Source of the DNA: Gracilaria gracilis
Taxonomy: Eukaryota; Rhodophyta; Florideophyceae; Gracilariales; Gracilariaceae
DNA length: 64,000 nucleotides
NCBI GenBank assembly: GCA_030374805.1
Contig: JARGSG010000007.1
Location: forward strand, 1 to 64,000
Direction of reading: 5' to 3'
Shown: piece by piece, positions 31,349-40,764 of the stretch
How the letters are laid out: every line of letters begins with the position of its first letter
How positions within the stretch are numbered: position 1 is the first letter of the stretch
Made by a program: the position numbers and the translations under genes
Notes under the pieces: model-generated
Database searches by the model: none
What the model was told of the DNA's origin: nothing
What the model saw: only the letters and a program-made list of their open reading frames with translations

Positions 31349-31859
31349 CCTGTTTTTCTTTTGTTTCCTTCTTCGAACAGTTCGCTTCAACGCGTTCTGC
31401 ATTACCCTTGGTACCTGGTTTGTATGGCGGGATGTTTCTCGTGTTATGTGTTAATATGTTCTTAACGTGACAAACTCCTTCACGACATGAGTTGTTAATT
31501 AGTGTTACTCTATAAAGACGCCAAGCTAACTCTTTGACTTTCCTGACCCTTCAACTTTTTGAGCTCGACACTTTTTTTTCTCGTTTTCGGTGTTTGATGA
31601 GCGAGTAATTTTAGGTAGATAATTTAAGCCAATGAGCTGGGCAGCACGAGCTCAACGGGAGAACTCGCGACAACTCAACGAATGCATGGATGAATCTTGG
31701 CGCGCGCACACCTTCTTCGCGCGTGGATAGATAGACAACGTATATATATCTATCAAAGCCGCTCTCGCAGTGCCTCATGTGAGGAGCAATCGCCCAACAC
31801 ACGACGTCGCACCCCGGCAGTTTCCTGAGCACTCGTCGAGCTGCACGGCGTGCGCGAAC
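31349..31859. promoter_or_regulatory. intergenic region with TATA-like element upstream of the pterin synthase gene
   Basis: 511 bp. TATATATA at 31741-31748 lies about 110 bp before the ATG at 31860. A T-rich run (31568-31579) may belong to the 3' end of the upstream gene. No other gene seen. Confidence 0.45.
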
Positions 31860-32300
31860 ATGTTCATCATCCGCAAGACATTCAGCTTCGAAGCCTCGCA
31901 TCAGCTAGAGCAGCACGACGGCAAATGCGCGCGTCTGCACGGCCACAGCTACAAGATGGAGGTGGAGCTGGCGTCACACACGCTGCAGTCGCACGGCGCC
32001 AAGAAGAACATGGTGACCGATTTTGAAGACATTTCGGCGGTGGTGAAGAAGCTCGTGCACGAACACTTGGACCATCGTCATCTGAACGAATCGCTGGACA
32101 CGGACAGTCCCACGGCGGAGTTTATCGCACAGTGGGTTTACTACCGACTCAAGAACGCGTTGCCTCTGCTGCGCTCCATCACCATCCGCGAAACACACTC
32201 GTCGTCCGTGACGTACTCGCCCAACGCGGAGTGCATGTGCAACGCACAACGCGCGCTGCCGTACGGCGAGAACGGAACGCGAGCCAACGGCGACGCGTGA
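31860..32300 (+). CDS. 6-pyruvoyl-tetrahydropterin synthase family enzyme, QueD-like
   Basis: 146 aa from ATG 31860 (MFIIRKTFSFEASHQL). His14, His27 and His29 (ASH, CARLHGH) are the zinc ligands and Cys23 is the catalytic cysteine. The spacing C-x3-HGH is that of QueD (6-carboxy-5,6,7,8-tetrahydropterin synthase), which makes the queuosine precursor from dihydroneopterin triphosphate, rather than mammalian PTPS. NMVTDFEDISAVVKKLVHEH with LDHRHLN is the conserved second block, and ITIRETHSSSVTY carries the substrate-binding Glu. No transit peptide, so probably cytosolic. In an alga the product could feed another pterin path, so the substrate is inferred. The stop is only 6 bp from the convergent stop of PUS10. 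Confidence 0.85.
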   Translation: MFIIRKTFSFEASHQLEQHDGKCARLHGHSYKMEVELASHTLQSHGAKKNMVTDFEDISAVVKKLVHEHLDHRHLNESLDTDSPTAEFIAQWVYYRLKNALPLLRSITIRETHSSSVTYSPNAECMCNAQRALPYGENGTRANGDA

Positions 32301-32306
32301 GGCACA

Positions 32307-34184
32307 TCAGCTGGCTTGACTGATCTCGGTGACATCGAGCTGAACAATATCGGAAAAGCACTGCAACAAGGAAGCGACGCTGGGACAAGTTCGGCCATTA
32401 TCACCATGTACAAACTCCTTGATGTAGGTGCCAGCCTGAGCAATCACATCCAGCACCACAAAGTGTTGATTCATGACGCGACGCACGTTGGTAGAAAAGA
32501 TGGTCTTGTGGCGCACGGCCTGCGTGCGACGATGCAAGACACGTAACGGTGTGCGCTGCGCTATGGATACGTTTTGCATATTGAGCAGTTGCAGTTTACG
32601 CTCATCCAACTGACTCTCCGTATAAATGACACATCGATAATGCTTTTGCTTCTCCGCTTCATACTGCCTCATGTTGGCAAAGTAACTAGCAGGCACCACA
32701 CGCAGGCCATGCACCTGCACCACGCCCGCACCAATGTGCGCCTCAATATCACGAATGTTACGCTCATCCACAAGTGAAGGCACAACGTTGGCGCCCTGCA
32801 ACTCGAGCACAAACGGGCGTCCCCCGCCCAACATTCGCACATCCACGTCCTCGCGGCCGCCCGCCGTGAAGGTAGCCTTCTCGTGCGGGATGACTTGCTC
32901 AACGGCACGTTGCACCACGGACTGCACGCTACGTTCCACGCGCGCGCCCACGGTTCGCGACGTCGCCACGGTCCATGGCGTCTGCGACACGACGCGCGAC
33001 AGCTTTGTATAGCGCGCCGCCAACAACAAGGGCACCGTCTCCACGCGCACGCTCACCGACACGCCGCGCGCCACATGCGACAGACGCATGACATGCGGCG
33101 CCGCCACCTCAAACTCCTTATCGGACATGGCATCCAACAGCTTTTGCGCCGCCGTGATGGAAACGTCCGCGCGCGCGCGCTTCGCAGCGCCGCCGCCGCC
33201 GCCGCCGCTGTTTGGCGCGTGTGCGCGAAGAAAGTGGGCGTCCGACGCGGAGTCGGCGTGGTCGTAGGAGAGGCGCAAGACGACCTCAGCGTCGGCGTCG
33301 TATCGCAGCGGCGCCAAGAGCGGGCGCAGCGCGGCGCGCAGCGCGTCTCGCATGGAGTAGACGCGCGAGGCGTGTCGACGCAACGCAAACGCGCGCTCGC
33401 GTAGCAGCACGGCCGCCAGCGGCAGCGACGCCGCCACGCGGTACGTACGCGCGTGTCGCAGCTGCTGTAGCTGCGAATGCGCGGCGGTCGCCACCGCCTG
33501 TAGCGCGCCGCGCTGCAACACGCCCAGACACACGCTGCACGCGCACGGCGGCGACGGCGCGCTGGACGGCGGCTGCGATGCGCCGCCGTCCAGCGACGCC
33601 GCCTCGTAGCGGCGCGCTTCGCGCACGTTGCGCGCACGCAGCTCGCAGCGTGCGCACACGTGCGCGTCGCCGCCGCTGTCGCCGCCGCCGTCGCCGCCGC
33701 CGCCGTCGCTCTCGTCGCTGCGCGCGTCGTCGACCATGACGCGGGGCTGGCGTAGGCGGTCAATCTGCTCGCACGAGCACGAGTAAGAGCACGCCGCGCC
33801 CGCGCGCACTGCGCCATGATCAACACGCTGTGGATCGCGCCTGCAGCTGCTGCAGTGCAGCAGCTGCAGCGCGCACTGAAAGCTACTGTAGGGCATAAGG
33901 CGCGCCACGTGGCCAGCGCGCAGGGCGTGGAGGAAGCTCAGGTGCGGCGGCAGATATTGTGCGAGGCGACAACGCGCGCCATCCGTTCGCTTGCAGGCGA
34001 TCTGACGGCGCCCCTGCGGCGCTTGCGGCGGCAGCCGGCCGCACACATAAACCGCCTCCGTGCGTGGAGCCGCCCCGGGGAGGGGAGGAGCCGTGGCGGC
34101 GTAGCGCCTGCGCCCAAATGCGCCCAAACAAGTGCTCGTCGCGCACTTAACGTGCCGTAGATGCGCCGCGACGTCATCGTCCAT
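32307..34184 (-). CDS. PUS10: tRNA pseudouridine synthase Pus10
   Basis: 625 aa, intronless, starting at ATG 34184 (MDDDVAAHLRHVKCATSTCL). The N-terminal half has Cys pairs (KCATSTC, CARCE, CACSVC) fitting the zinc-binding THUMP-like region. It is swollen by low-complexity Gly/Asp/Ser runs. The catalytic half is clear: KLSRVVSQTPWTVATSRTVG, GGREDVDVRMLGGGRPFVLE with the catalytic Asp (about residue 440), AQRTPLRVLHRRTQAVRHK and QAGTYIKEFVHGDNGRTCPS. Pus10 makes pseudouridine 54 (and 55 in archaea) in tRNA. Its 5' end overlaps or abuts the sigma factor gene on the other strand, and its 3' end nearly touches the pterin synthase gene. Confidence 0.93.
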   Translation of the reverse strand: MDDDVAAHLRHVKCATSTCLGAFGRRRYAATAPPLPGAAPRTEAVYVCGRLPPQAPQGRRQIACKRTDGARCRLAQYLPPHLSFLHALRAGHVARLMPYSSFQCALQLLHCSSCRRDPQRVDHGAVRAGAACSYSCSCEQIDRLRQPRVMVDDARSDESDGGGGDGGGDSGGDAHVCARCELRARNVREARRYEAASLDGGASQPPSSAPSPPCACSVCLGVLQRGALQAVATAAHSQLQQLRHARTYRVAASLPLAAVLLRERAFALRRHASRVYSMRDALRAALRPLLAPLRYDADAEVVLRLSYDHADSASDAHFLRAHAPNSGGGGGGAAKRARADVSITAAQKLLDAMSDKEFEVAAPHVMRLSHVARGVSVSVRVETVPLLLAARYTKLSRVVSQTPWTVATSRTVGARVERSVQSVVQRAVEQVIPHEKATFTAGGREDVDVRMLGGGRPFVLELQGANVVPSLVDERNIRDIEAHIGAGVVQVHGLRVVPASYFANMRQYEAEKQKHYRCVIYTESQLDERKLQLLNMQNVSIAQRTPLRVLHRRTQAVRHKTIFSTNVRRVMNQHFVVLDVIAQAGTYIKEFVHGDNGRTCPSVASLLQCFSDIVQLDVTEISQAS

Positions 34185-35453
34185 TCTTCGCGCTCGCGCC
34201 ACACTTGGCTTCGCTGCTGCTGTTCCATGTTGTCGCCCGCCTTCCTGCCGCCCGCCGCGCCGCGCGTGCTGGCGCCGCCGCGTGCGCCGCTGCGTGCGCC
34301 GCCGCGTGCGCCGCCGCGTACGGCGCGCGCGCCGCCCGTCATGATTGCGGCGCCCAAGCGTCGCGGCCGTCCGCGTACGCGCCGCGCGCGCGCGCCCACG
34401 GCCGATGTTACGCTATCGCCGCCTTCCACCGCCGCCAAGTCGTCTCGGTCCGCGTCGTCGTCGTCGCCGCCGCCGCCGTCGCCGCCCACGCTCAGCCTGT
34501 CGGATAATACCGTGCGCTGGTACCTGCAGCTCATCGGCTCGGACCGCCTGCTCACCCCCGACGAGGAGGTCAAGTTTGGCCGCCTGGTTGCGCTGCTTAT
34601 GCGCTGGCAGCGCAGTCGCGTGCAGCTGGCCGACACCATTGGCAGGCAGCCTTCGGATGACGAGTGGGCTGATTTTGTCGATGAGGACCGTTGCTCCTTT
34701 CGAACGCGCCTGGTTGACGCGCGCAAGGCCAAGGACAGGATGATTGTGTGCAACTTGAGGTTGGTCGTGTCCATTGCAAAGCGTTATCTCAATCGTGGCA
34801 TGCCGCTGTCCGACCTCATTCAGGAGGGCACGCTGGGGCTCATTCGCGCCTGTGAGAAGTTTGATGCCGACAAGGGATTCAAGTTTTCGACCTATGCTAC
34901 GTGGTGGGTCAGACAGGCCGTCACCCGTGCCATTGCTGACCAGAGTCGTACCGTTCGTCTGCCGGTGCATTTGTATGATACCATCACCGCCATTCGTAGG
35001 GCCACCAAGTATCTCACCAATGAGCTGGGTCGCCCGCCGCTGGAGAACGAGGTTGCCGAGTATTGTAACATCACCGTGGAGAAGCTTCGCACTACTCGCG
35101 TCAACATGCAGAACGCCATGCCGTTGGATTGTCCGCTCACCACTTCCGATGATGCGCTTACTCTCAGCGATGTCATCGAGAGCAATGCTGAGAGCCCGGA
35201 GGATAGGGTGGAGAGCTCGCTGTTGCGCGATGACTTGGAGCATGTGGTCAACAGCCTCACTCCACGTGAGCGCGATGTTGTTCGTATGCGTTATGGACTG
35301 GATGATGGCAGGGCCAAGACTCTGGAAGAGATTGGACGCGTTTTCGATGTCACCAAGGAACGCGTCAGACAGATTGAATCCAAAGCACTGCGAAAACTGA
35401 GACATCCTTTCCGTTCTGCCGTTCTCAAGGCGTACACACCCCCGGGTCCATAG
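34161..35453 (+). CDS. SIG: plastid RNA polymerase sigma-70 factor
   Basis: Up to 430 aa. ATG 34161 would overlap the PUS10 start by 24 bp; ATG 34227 (MLSPAFLPPAAPRVLAPPRA) is the likelier start because it opens a basic Ala/Pro/Arg-rich plastid leader. Near residue 66 (from 34161) KRRGRPRTRRA resembles an AT-hook. Sigma regions are complete: 1.2 (NTVRWYLQLIGSDRLLTPDE), 2 (IVCNLRLVVSIAKRYLNRGM, LIQEGTLGLIRACEKFD, GFKFSTYATWWVRQAVTRAI), 3 (about 275-350) and 4 (LTPRERDVVRMRYGLDDG, EEIGRVFDVTKERVRQIESK). It should direct the plastid-encoded polymerase to -10/-35 promoters. A nuclear sigma factor implies a plastid keeping bacterial-type transcription. Confidence 0.95.
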   Translation: MRRDVIVHSSRSRHTWLRCCCSMLSPAFLPPAAPRVLAPPRAPLRAPPRAPPRTARAPPVMIAAPKRRGRPRTRRARAPTADVTLSPPSTAAKSSRSASSSSPPPPSPPTLSLSDNTVRWYLQLIGSDRLLTPDEEVKFGRLVALLMRWQRSRVQLADTIGRQPSDDEWADFVDEDRCSFRTRLVDARKAKDRMIVCNLRLVVSIAKRYLNRGMPLSDLIQEGTLGLIRACEKFDADKGFKFSTYATWWVRQAVTRAIADQSRTVRLPVHLYDTITAIRRATKYLTNELGRPPLENEVAEYCNITVEKLRTTRVNMQNAMPLDCPLTTSDDALTLSDVIESNAESPEDRVESSLLRDDLEHVVNSLTPRERDVVRMRYGLDDGRAKTLEEIGRVFDVTKERVRQIESKALRKLRHPFRSAVLKAYTPPGP

Positions 35454-36009
35454 CTGTTGTGCTGCTCTTGGTTGCTTCTTTTCCTTCTGTTTTGTTTGCA
35501 ACTCCGTTGTGTGTGTGTCTCTTTTTTTGGTGGCCGCGTTGGCAACGGTGTGGCGTCGCGCAACGTGCACGTTTTTTTTTGTGTCTGCAATGCTGCCTTT
35601 ACGCCGGTTTTGGTTGCGAGAGCCACTTGTGTAGTTTTTATATATATGTACGTGAAGCGAAACGCAACTTTTTTTGAGGCTTTGTTCCGACGTGCGCCGT
35701 TTCTCCCTTCGTGGTGCTTTTGCCTTTCACGGCTCACTTGGTTTAGTAATGATATAATGAATCGAATCGCTGTTTGCTGCGTCGTCTGTTTTTTTGGTTT
35801 TGTTCTCCCGATTGACGCGCTGCGAATTGCCGTTTCTTTTCGAGTAAAACTCAAGCACATACACACAAAGAGTCTACAAGAAGCTTACCGTTAGACTCGA
35901 AACGAAAGACTGCTACAGCACCACGTATACAAAATCAAGCATATTCGCTCGTTTACCATAGGGTTGTAGAGAACTAATAGCAGTTGAACATAAAAGAAAC
36001 AAAAGAGTT
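35454..36009. other. convergent 3' region of the sigma and FAS1 genes
   Basis: 556 bp, T-rich on the plus strand just after the sigma stop (runs of T at 35521-35526, 35572-35580 and 35670-35675), as expected of 3' untranslated DNA. No gene accepted. Confidence 0.5.
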
Positions 36010-36957
36010 CTAGTCGTCAAGTCTGGAGTAGTCTGAGAGCCCATCTCCGTCCACAATACGCTTCGTCTGACCAATGTACTTGCTCATGCCACTCACGGGA
36101 TTCAGCTCGGAAGCGCTCGTAGAATCTGGAGATACAACCACACTGCCCGGCGGCATGAGCTGGTAGTCAACAGATGACAACTCCGGGAATGCGATCGAAA
36201 TGGGCTCGTAATCCTCCTGCTTGGCGGCAAAATACGGCGGCCCATACATCCAGAAAGGCCTCTGTGTCATGAGTCCCATCGCTTTTCTACCGCCTAACGT
36301 GGAGGTTATTGTGGCGCCTCGTGCGCGCCTGTTTGCATACCCGTCCACCGGCGGCGCGGTGGCAGCTGGCGCAGTATACGTCTGTGCAAAGGACGGCCAT
36401 TTCTGACTCGGTGGTCGTAACACGCCGGAAATGGCATGTACCACTCCCTTGTCGAACTTCTGGTCGCAGAACGACGTGACGGAAGCGCCGTCGATCTTGA
36501 GCTGCATTCCACCGTACGAGCTGTAGCCCAGCTGTCCGTCAAATGCCGCGTTTAGGAATCCGTTGCCGGTGAGCTTGCTCGCGGGAACCACGTCAATGAC
36601 CACGTGACGCAGAATCAGGTTGCGAGCGGCTGTGGCATCGGACATGAACATTTGCAGCAACTCTGCAGGAAGCTTTGCAAACGCTGCATTGGTGGGAGCA
36701 AATACAGTGCCGCTCACCTTGTCGCCTTGAATGCCGCTGACGGCGGCGATGCTCAGTAGAGTGGAAAACTGGTACGCCGATTTGAGAAGTGTGTCGAGGC
36801 ACGGATCTGTGTTCACCACGGGGGCGTTCTTCTGCACCATGCGCAGCGTGGACCGGAACTTTTGAGCAGGGCGTGCGATGGACGGCCGCAGCGGAGACGT
36901 GACGGGAATGGTGGATACTTGGCGAAGGGGAACTGCTTGAGAGGCCGTGAACGCCAT
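36010..36957 (-). CDS. plastid-targeted FAS1 (fasciclin) domain protein, possible phycobilisome linker
   Basis: 315 aa from ATG 36957 (MAFTASQAVPLRQV). The first ~45 residues are basic and Ser/Pro-rich with an early Phe, a red-algal-type transit peptide. An ATG at 37080 would hide this leader. Residues ~50-190 are a FAS1 domain: CLDTLLKSAYQFSTLL, GTVFAPTNAAFAKLP (H1 motif) and ILRHVVIDVVPASKL, ending in GVVHAISGVLRPP (H2-like). The C-terminal 120 residues (RARGATITSTLGGRKAMGLM, RPFWMYGPPYFAAK) are unlike secreted fasciclins. FAS1 domains occur in some rod or rod-core linkers of red-algal phycobilisomes; the leader plus a basic, aromatic tail makes such a role plausible but unproven. Confidence 0.7.
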   Translation of the reverse strand: MAFTASQAVPLRQVSTIPVTSPLRPSIARPAQKFRSTLRMVQKNAPVVNTDPCLDTLLKSAYQFSTLLSIAAVSGIQGDKVSGTVFAPTNAAFAKLPAELLQMFMSDATAARNLILRHVVIDVVPASKLTGNGFLNAAFDGQLGYSSYGGMQLKIDGASVTSFCDQKFDKGVVHAISGVLRPPSQKWPSFAQTYTAPAATAPPVDGYANRRARGATITSTLGGRKAMGLMTQRPFWMYGPPYFAAKQEDYEPISIAFPELSSVDYQLMPPGSVVVSPDSTSASELNPVSGMSKYIGQTKRIVDGDGLSDYSRLDD

Positions 36958-37325
36958 TGTAGGTGAACGAACGAACGAACAGACCGAAGTTGGGAAGATG
37001 GCGGTACGCGGTACACGGCTGCGCTTGGGACTTGTGCCACGGTCTCTGCAGGGGTGGAGCTGACGGCCAAGGGCATGCATTCACATTGGTTGAACGAAGG
37101 TGGATGTTGTCAACACAGGGTTTCCGCCCAGCTCGTGCTGAGCTCGTTGTTCACACCGAAGCGCATCAACGCGACACTTGGCGTCTCACAAGCGGTGCTT
37201 GATGCACAATATCGTGCAGTAGCCGATGGACCGTTTTTTGAATACCACCACGGTCCGGACCCGAACGGTTCTTCGATGGAACGGTACAAGTCTGCGCGAC
37301 CCAACCACTGCTTCTCTCTCTCTCA
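36958..37325. promoter_or_regulatory. upstream region of the FAS1 gene
   Basis: 368 bp between the FAS1 start and the retrotransposon fragment. The repeat GAACGAACGAACGAAC at 36965-36980 is directly upstream of the ATG. Nothing else seen. Confidence 0.4.
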
Positions 37326-37626
37326 TTTATAGGCACATGTAGCTTAATTACAACTAAATGTAGTGCGTTTCTGGTCAAAGAAGCGCTCTCTCACTAGGAA
37401 GGCCAGCATTTTCTCAGGCCATTTTCGGATGATATCAGCAACAACAAGATTCCGGCGTTCACGAAGCGGTGGTAGACAAAGACGTCTACTGAGCGTTCTT
37501 TTTGGACATCTCAGTACATAATGTTCCACATCATTAAGAACTCCAGGACGGCAGTCGCACACTAACCTCTTTCCAAACAAATGCGTTCCAAGTGGGTGTA
37601 GCCATGGAGAATGTCCAACAAACAAC
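37326..37626 (-). mobile_element. non-LTR retrotransposon 3' end, nearly intact (minus strand)
   Basis: Encodes SQ-type segment VGHSPWLHPLGTHLFGKRLV, the zinc-knuckle piece CDCRPGVLNDVEHYVLRCP and DIIRKWPEKMLAFLVRERFF, ending FSCN and a stop. It ends in a GA-repeat tail (read on the minus strand). It is 5'-truncated, as usual for LINE insertions. It is almost identical, in opposite orientation, to 38996-39300, with only a few mismatches over about 300 bp. Confidence 0.8.
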
Positions 37627-37764
37627 TGCCTGAACCAATTTCATCACATCCACTGCCGAAGGTCGCTCAGATAGCGCCTCTGACAGTATGAATCACATGC
37701 AGATATACCTGCTGCTCTGGGCCGTCCGATAGCAACTGCGCCTTTTTAAGTGATCTCTCTTAGG

Positions 37765-38075
37765 TACAACAAGCTTAACGTTAACTTAGTGCTACGCGCT
37801 TCATGTGAAAGAAGCGTTCTCTTTCTAGAGATGCCAATATCTGTTCAGGCCATCTCTCAACAACATCAGCAATTGCTAAACCTCTTTGCTCGCGAGGTGG
37901 AGACACGCACAACCTCCTAGATATATTTCTCTTTGAGAACCTTACAAAAGTGATGTTCTACATCGTTATAAGACACCCCCGTATGCAATCACAAACAAGC
38001 CGTTGCCCTTCTAATGCGGCCCAAGTGGATGTGAAGACAGCGTTTGACCAACATACAGTTGCGAAAGTAGTACTT
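37765..38075 (-). mobile_element. older diverged copy of the same retrotransposon 3' end
   Basis: Minus strand shows KEAEVLLSQLYVGQTLSSHP at its start, then degenerate sequence matching the zinc-knuckle tail with stops and frame changes. The block order is the same as in the younger copies. It follows the 37326-37626 fragment in the same orientation. Confidence 0.65.
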
Positions 38076-38699
38076 CTGCTTCCTTAGCCCTAACGAACTT
38101 CCAAGCTCGTGGGGAAATGCAGACAGCAGGGTGCAACTGTTTGGCGCTTAGACACTTTCCTAGATACCTCCATTCCCGCCAGTGGATACGTTCGCTCACT
38201 GTTGTAAAGTTATTTTCAAAGACTAAACTTCATGGTGCATCATAAAGATTGTGTCTTTACTACATCCCATACCGTCCTAATATAATAAGAAAGCGAAGCA
38301 ATGCTGCCGCAGTGCGAATGTGAAGAAGGACTCTGAGCACCTCGCTTTAAAAAGGCCTCCAACAAACTCTTCGCAACGAGACCCCTGCGCAAACCCACTA
38401 AACGCTGCGAAATCGTCGGTTGGAGATATTATTTGAGTTGTACCGCACACGTTGTTGGCTTTCCTGAAGAGAAAGCCCTTGGTCTGAAGCTGTACTGAAG
38501 CTTATGATAGAAAGCTGGTGTCCACAATAAAGTAGAAGATCAAAAGAATATGAGATGGCTCGAAGCTGCCGTCCTCGTAGAGATGAAGAGAAGAGTTGCA
38601 ACTGCGGTACAAATGGGTCTATTGATACAATTGCTACCTTGAGAGCTAGATAACGTGATTGTTCTTAGGGAAGCCCAGGTGACTTTGTCACCATTGTCT

Positions 38700-38957
38700 G
38701 TAGGACATACGCCAACAATATGGAACCGTCTTGGAAGTCACACTGGCCCAATTCGCCACTACACACGTTCCAACGCTGCTTCCGGTTAGCTCATACCTTA
38801 ACGGAAAAACTAAGCGTTGTGAATGTGGAACGGCAGCGAAGAAAGACTTGGAACACGTTCTTTTCAGGTGCGCTCTTACCAACGCGGCTCGACGCGCTGT
38901 TCTACCGACAGCTAGAGAAAGAAAAGAAAAGTCGTTGTTAGATATGATTAAGGAATG
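38700..38957 (+). mobile_element. fragment of a second, related retrotransposon family
   Basis: The plus strand reads LNGKTKRCECGTAAKKDLEH, VLFRCALTNAARRAVLP and LLDMIKEWPQ. This is the same C-x-C...H...C tail architecture with different residues, so a sister family. It is fused at about 38957 to the start of the next fragment without a gap. Confidence 0.65.
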
Positions 38958-39305
38958 GCCTCAGTGTCACAGAGAGAAGCAGAGGTGGTTCTTTCGCAGT
39001 TGTTTGTTGGACATTCTCCATGGCTACACCCACTTGGAACGCATTTGTTTGGAAAGAGGTTAGTGTGCGACTGCCGTCCTGGAGTTCTAAATGATGTGGA
39101 ACATTATGTACTGAGATGTCCAAAAAGAACGCTTAGTAGACGTCTTTGTCTACCACCGCTTCGTGAACGCCGGAATCTTGTTGTTGCTGATATCATCCGA
39201 AAATGGCCTGAGAAAATGCTGGCCTTCCTAGTGAGAGAGCGCTTCTTTAACCAGAAACGCACTACATTTAGTTGTAATTAAGCTACATGTGCCTATAAAT
39301 GAGAG
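38958..39305 (+). mobile_element. non-LTR retrotransposon 3' end, nearly intact (plus strand)
   Basis: Open frame 38955-39281 encodes SQREAEVVLSQLFVGHSPWL, the zinc-knuckle tail and a stop, followed by ATAAATGAGAGAGAGAGAGG, a GA-repeat 3' tail. It is the inverted twin of 37326-37626. The RNase H and reverse transcriptase parts are absent, so it is a 5'-truncated insertion. Confidence 0.8.
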
Positions 39306-40314
39306 AGAGAGAGGAATGGCCGTTTCGGTTTTTGGCCTTCTTTAAGAGAGAGAACTATCTCTAGATAGAACTACTACCGCCTCAAAATCAGGGGCGGCTG
39401 ACCATAATAAAGAAGAAGAAGTCTTGGAAGAAGAATATCAAGAGGAGGAAAACCTCACCACCCAAGCTATTCTAAGCTCTTTTGTTTTTACGCCAGTACT
39501 CGACAAAGCATGCCCATTTAAATCCCGAATGCCATACTCGTTAAAGTTGAAGGCAACCTTGGAGAACTTTATGAGGTCCTTTTGTCTGTTTTCGTGCCCG
39601 TGCCAGCGTTCCTACCCGATCGCGATCGAGTGCTCTTCACACTTCGTTCTGATCAACAGGCAACTTGCAACCCTGATCAGGCTCCGCAAGTGTGCTAAAA
39701 CTTCGGCAGTTGGCTCCATCATGGAATGCTGCGGACCGCTGCTTCATCTCTTCGTGTCAACATTTTCCTCGAATCCCCATGCTACCCCTCACACTGTTAA
39801 GAGTATGCGCTGTAGCAGTGTACAAGGTTAATTCCCACTGCGCGACAGCCAAGAAGCCAATACTTGCGCTCTCTACTCGAATAAGGTCGAGTCCCAGTCC
39901 TCATCCAGCTATTCCAACATCCATGGATAGCAACACTTAGTATCTTCTCGCTCTTCAGGTATCTAGAACGGTTGTTGATAAGTCGGAGAATTCAAGTAAT
40001 CAAGGTCAGGAGCGGAACTTCTTTCTATTGCAAATGAAGAGCGGTTACATGTTCCTGCATGACCGACTTCGGGTCCTCTCCAAGATGGTACCATATTCCG
40101 TTTTGGGGTTACGAAACCGTTACCGCTTCATCTATCGAGTGTGATACTTGTTCTCGCTCTACTGCTATCCAACACAACTCATTGTCACTTGCAGGCGAGC
40201 AGAAATCGAAACCGTCACTATGCTTGTGAGGACGTCGTCGGAGTACTCTAGTATCACAACAACTCTTTCGCATTCAGATTCGCAACTGTTTAGAACCACA
40301 GTTTTAACTCTTCT

Positions 40315-40764
40315 CTAAACTGGACTCAAAACAATTAGGAGCGAGTCGCTGTCAACGATACCTTGGGCGCATGGTCTCTGATATGCTTCACCGTCAGGAA
40401 TCAGGTTCAGCATTGTACATCTGTAATCTAAATCGGGAAATGTCTGCCGTGGTTCTGGTACGGGAGCACCACCTTCGCAGATATATGCCAATAGCTCTCC
40501 ACATAGTTGAGTTACAATAACCGGGACGTGTTTTAGTAAATGGCAGACATCTAGACAAATATCTGTCGCTGTAGTCATCTGGGATGTAAAGGGTTCGGGT
40601 GTTATGCAGGAGACCTCATCAGCAAGGGAAATTGCTTGTTGATGACCCAGAGCGTTTAGCAGACTGTTCACACAACGGATGTCGTTGAGATCCGTACCTT
40701 GTACCCCCAGTGTACGAGAGTTGCGCAGGGACTGGCTGTGAAGAACAGTGTATAGAGTTTCCAT
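40315..40764 (-). CDS. hypothetical protein, 149 aa
   Basis: ATG 40764 to stop at 40315. The sequence is soluble and evenly mixed (LSLADEVSCI-like stretches such as QQAISLADEVSCITPEPF and HLLKHVPVIVTQLCGELLAY), with amphipathic helices that could be a helical-repeat piece. No family recognised and no neighbouring partner. It may be a fragment of a decayed gene or chance. Confidence 0.3.
   Translation of the reverse strand: METLYTVLHSQSLRNSRTLGVQGTDLNDIRCVNSLLNALGHQQAISLADEVSCITPEPFTSQMTTATDICLDVCHLLKHVPVIVTQLCGELLAYICEGGAPVPEPRQTFPDLDYRCTMLNLIPDGEAYQRPCAQGIVDSDSLLIVLSPV

Noticed and set aside
33053-33826. Arg/Ala/Thr-rich frames on both strands over PUS10
   Set aside because: Shadows of the GC-rich PUS10 coding frame.
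35291-35894. Frames in the sigma/FAS1 convergent region
   Set aside because: They fall in T-rich 3' untranslated DNA and have no recognisable domain.
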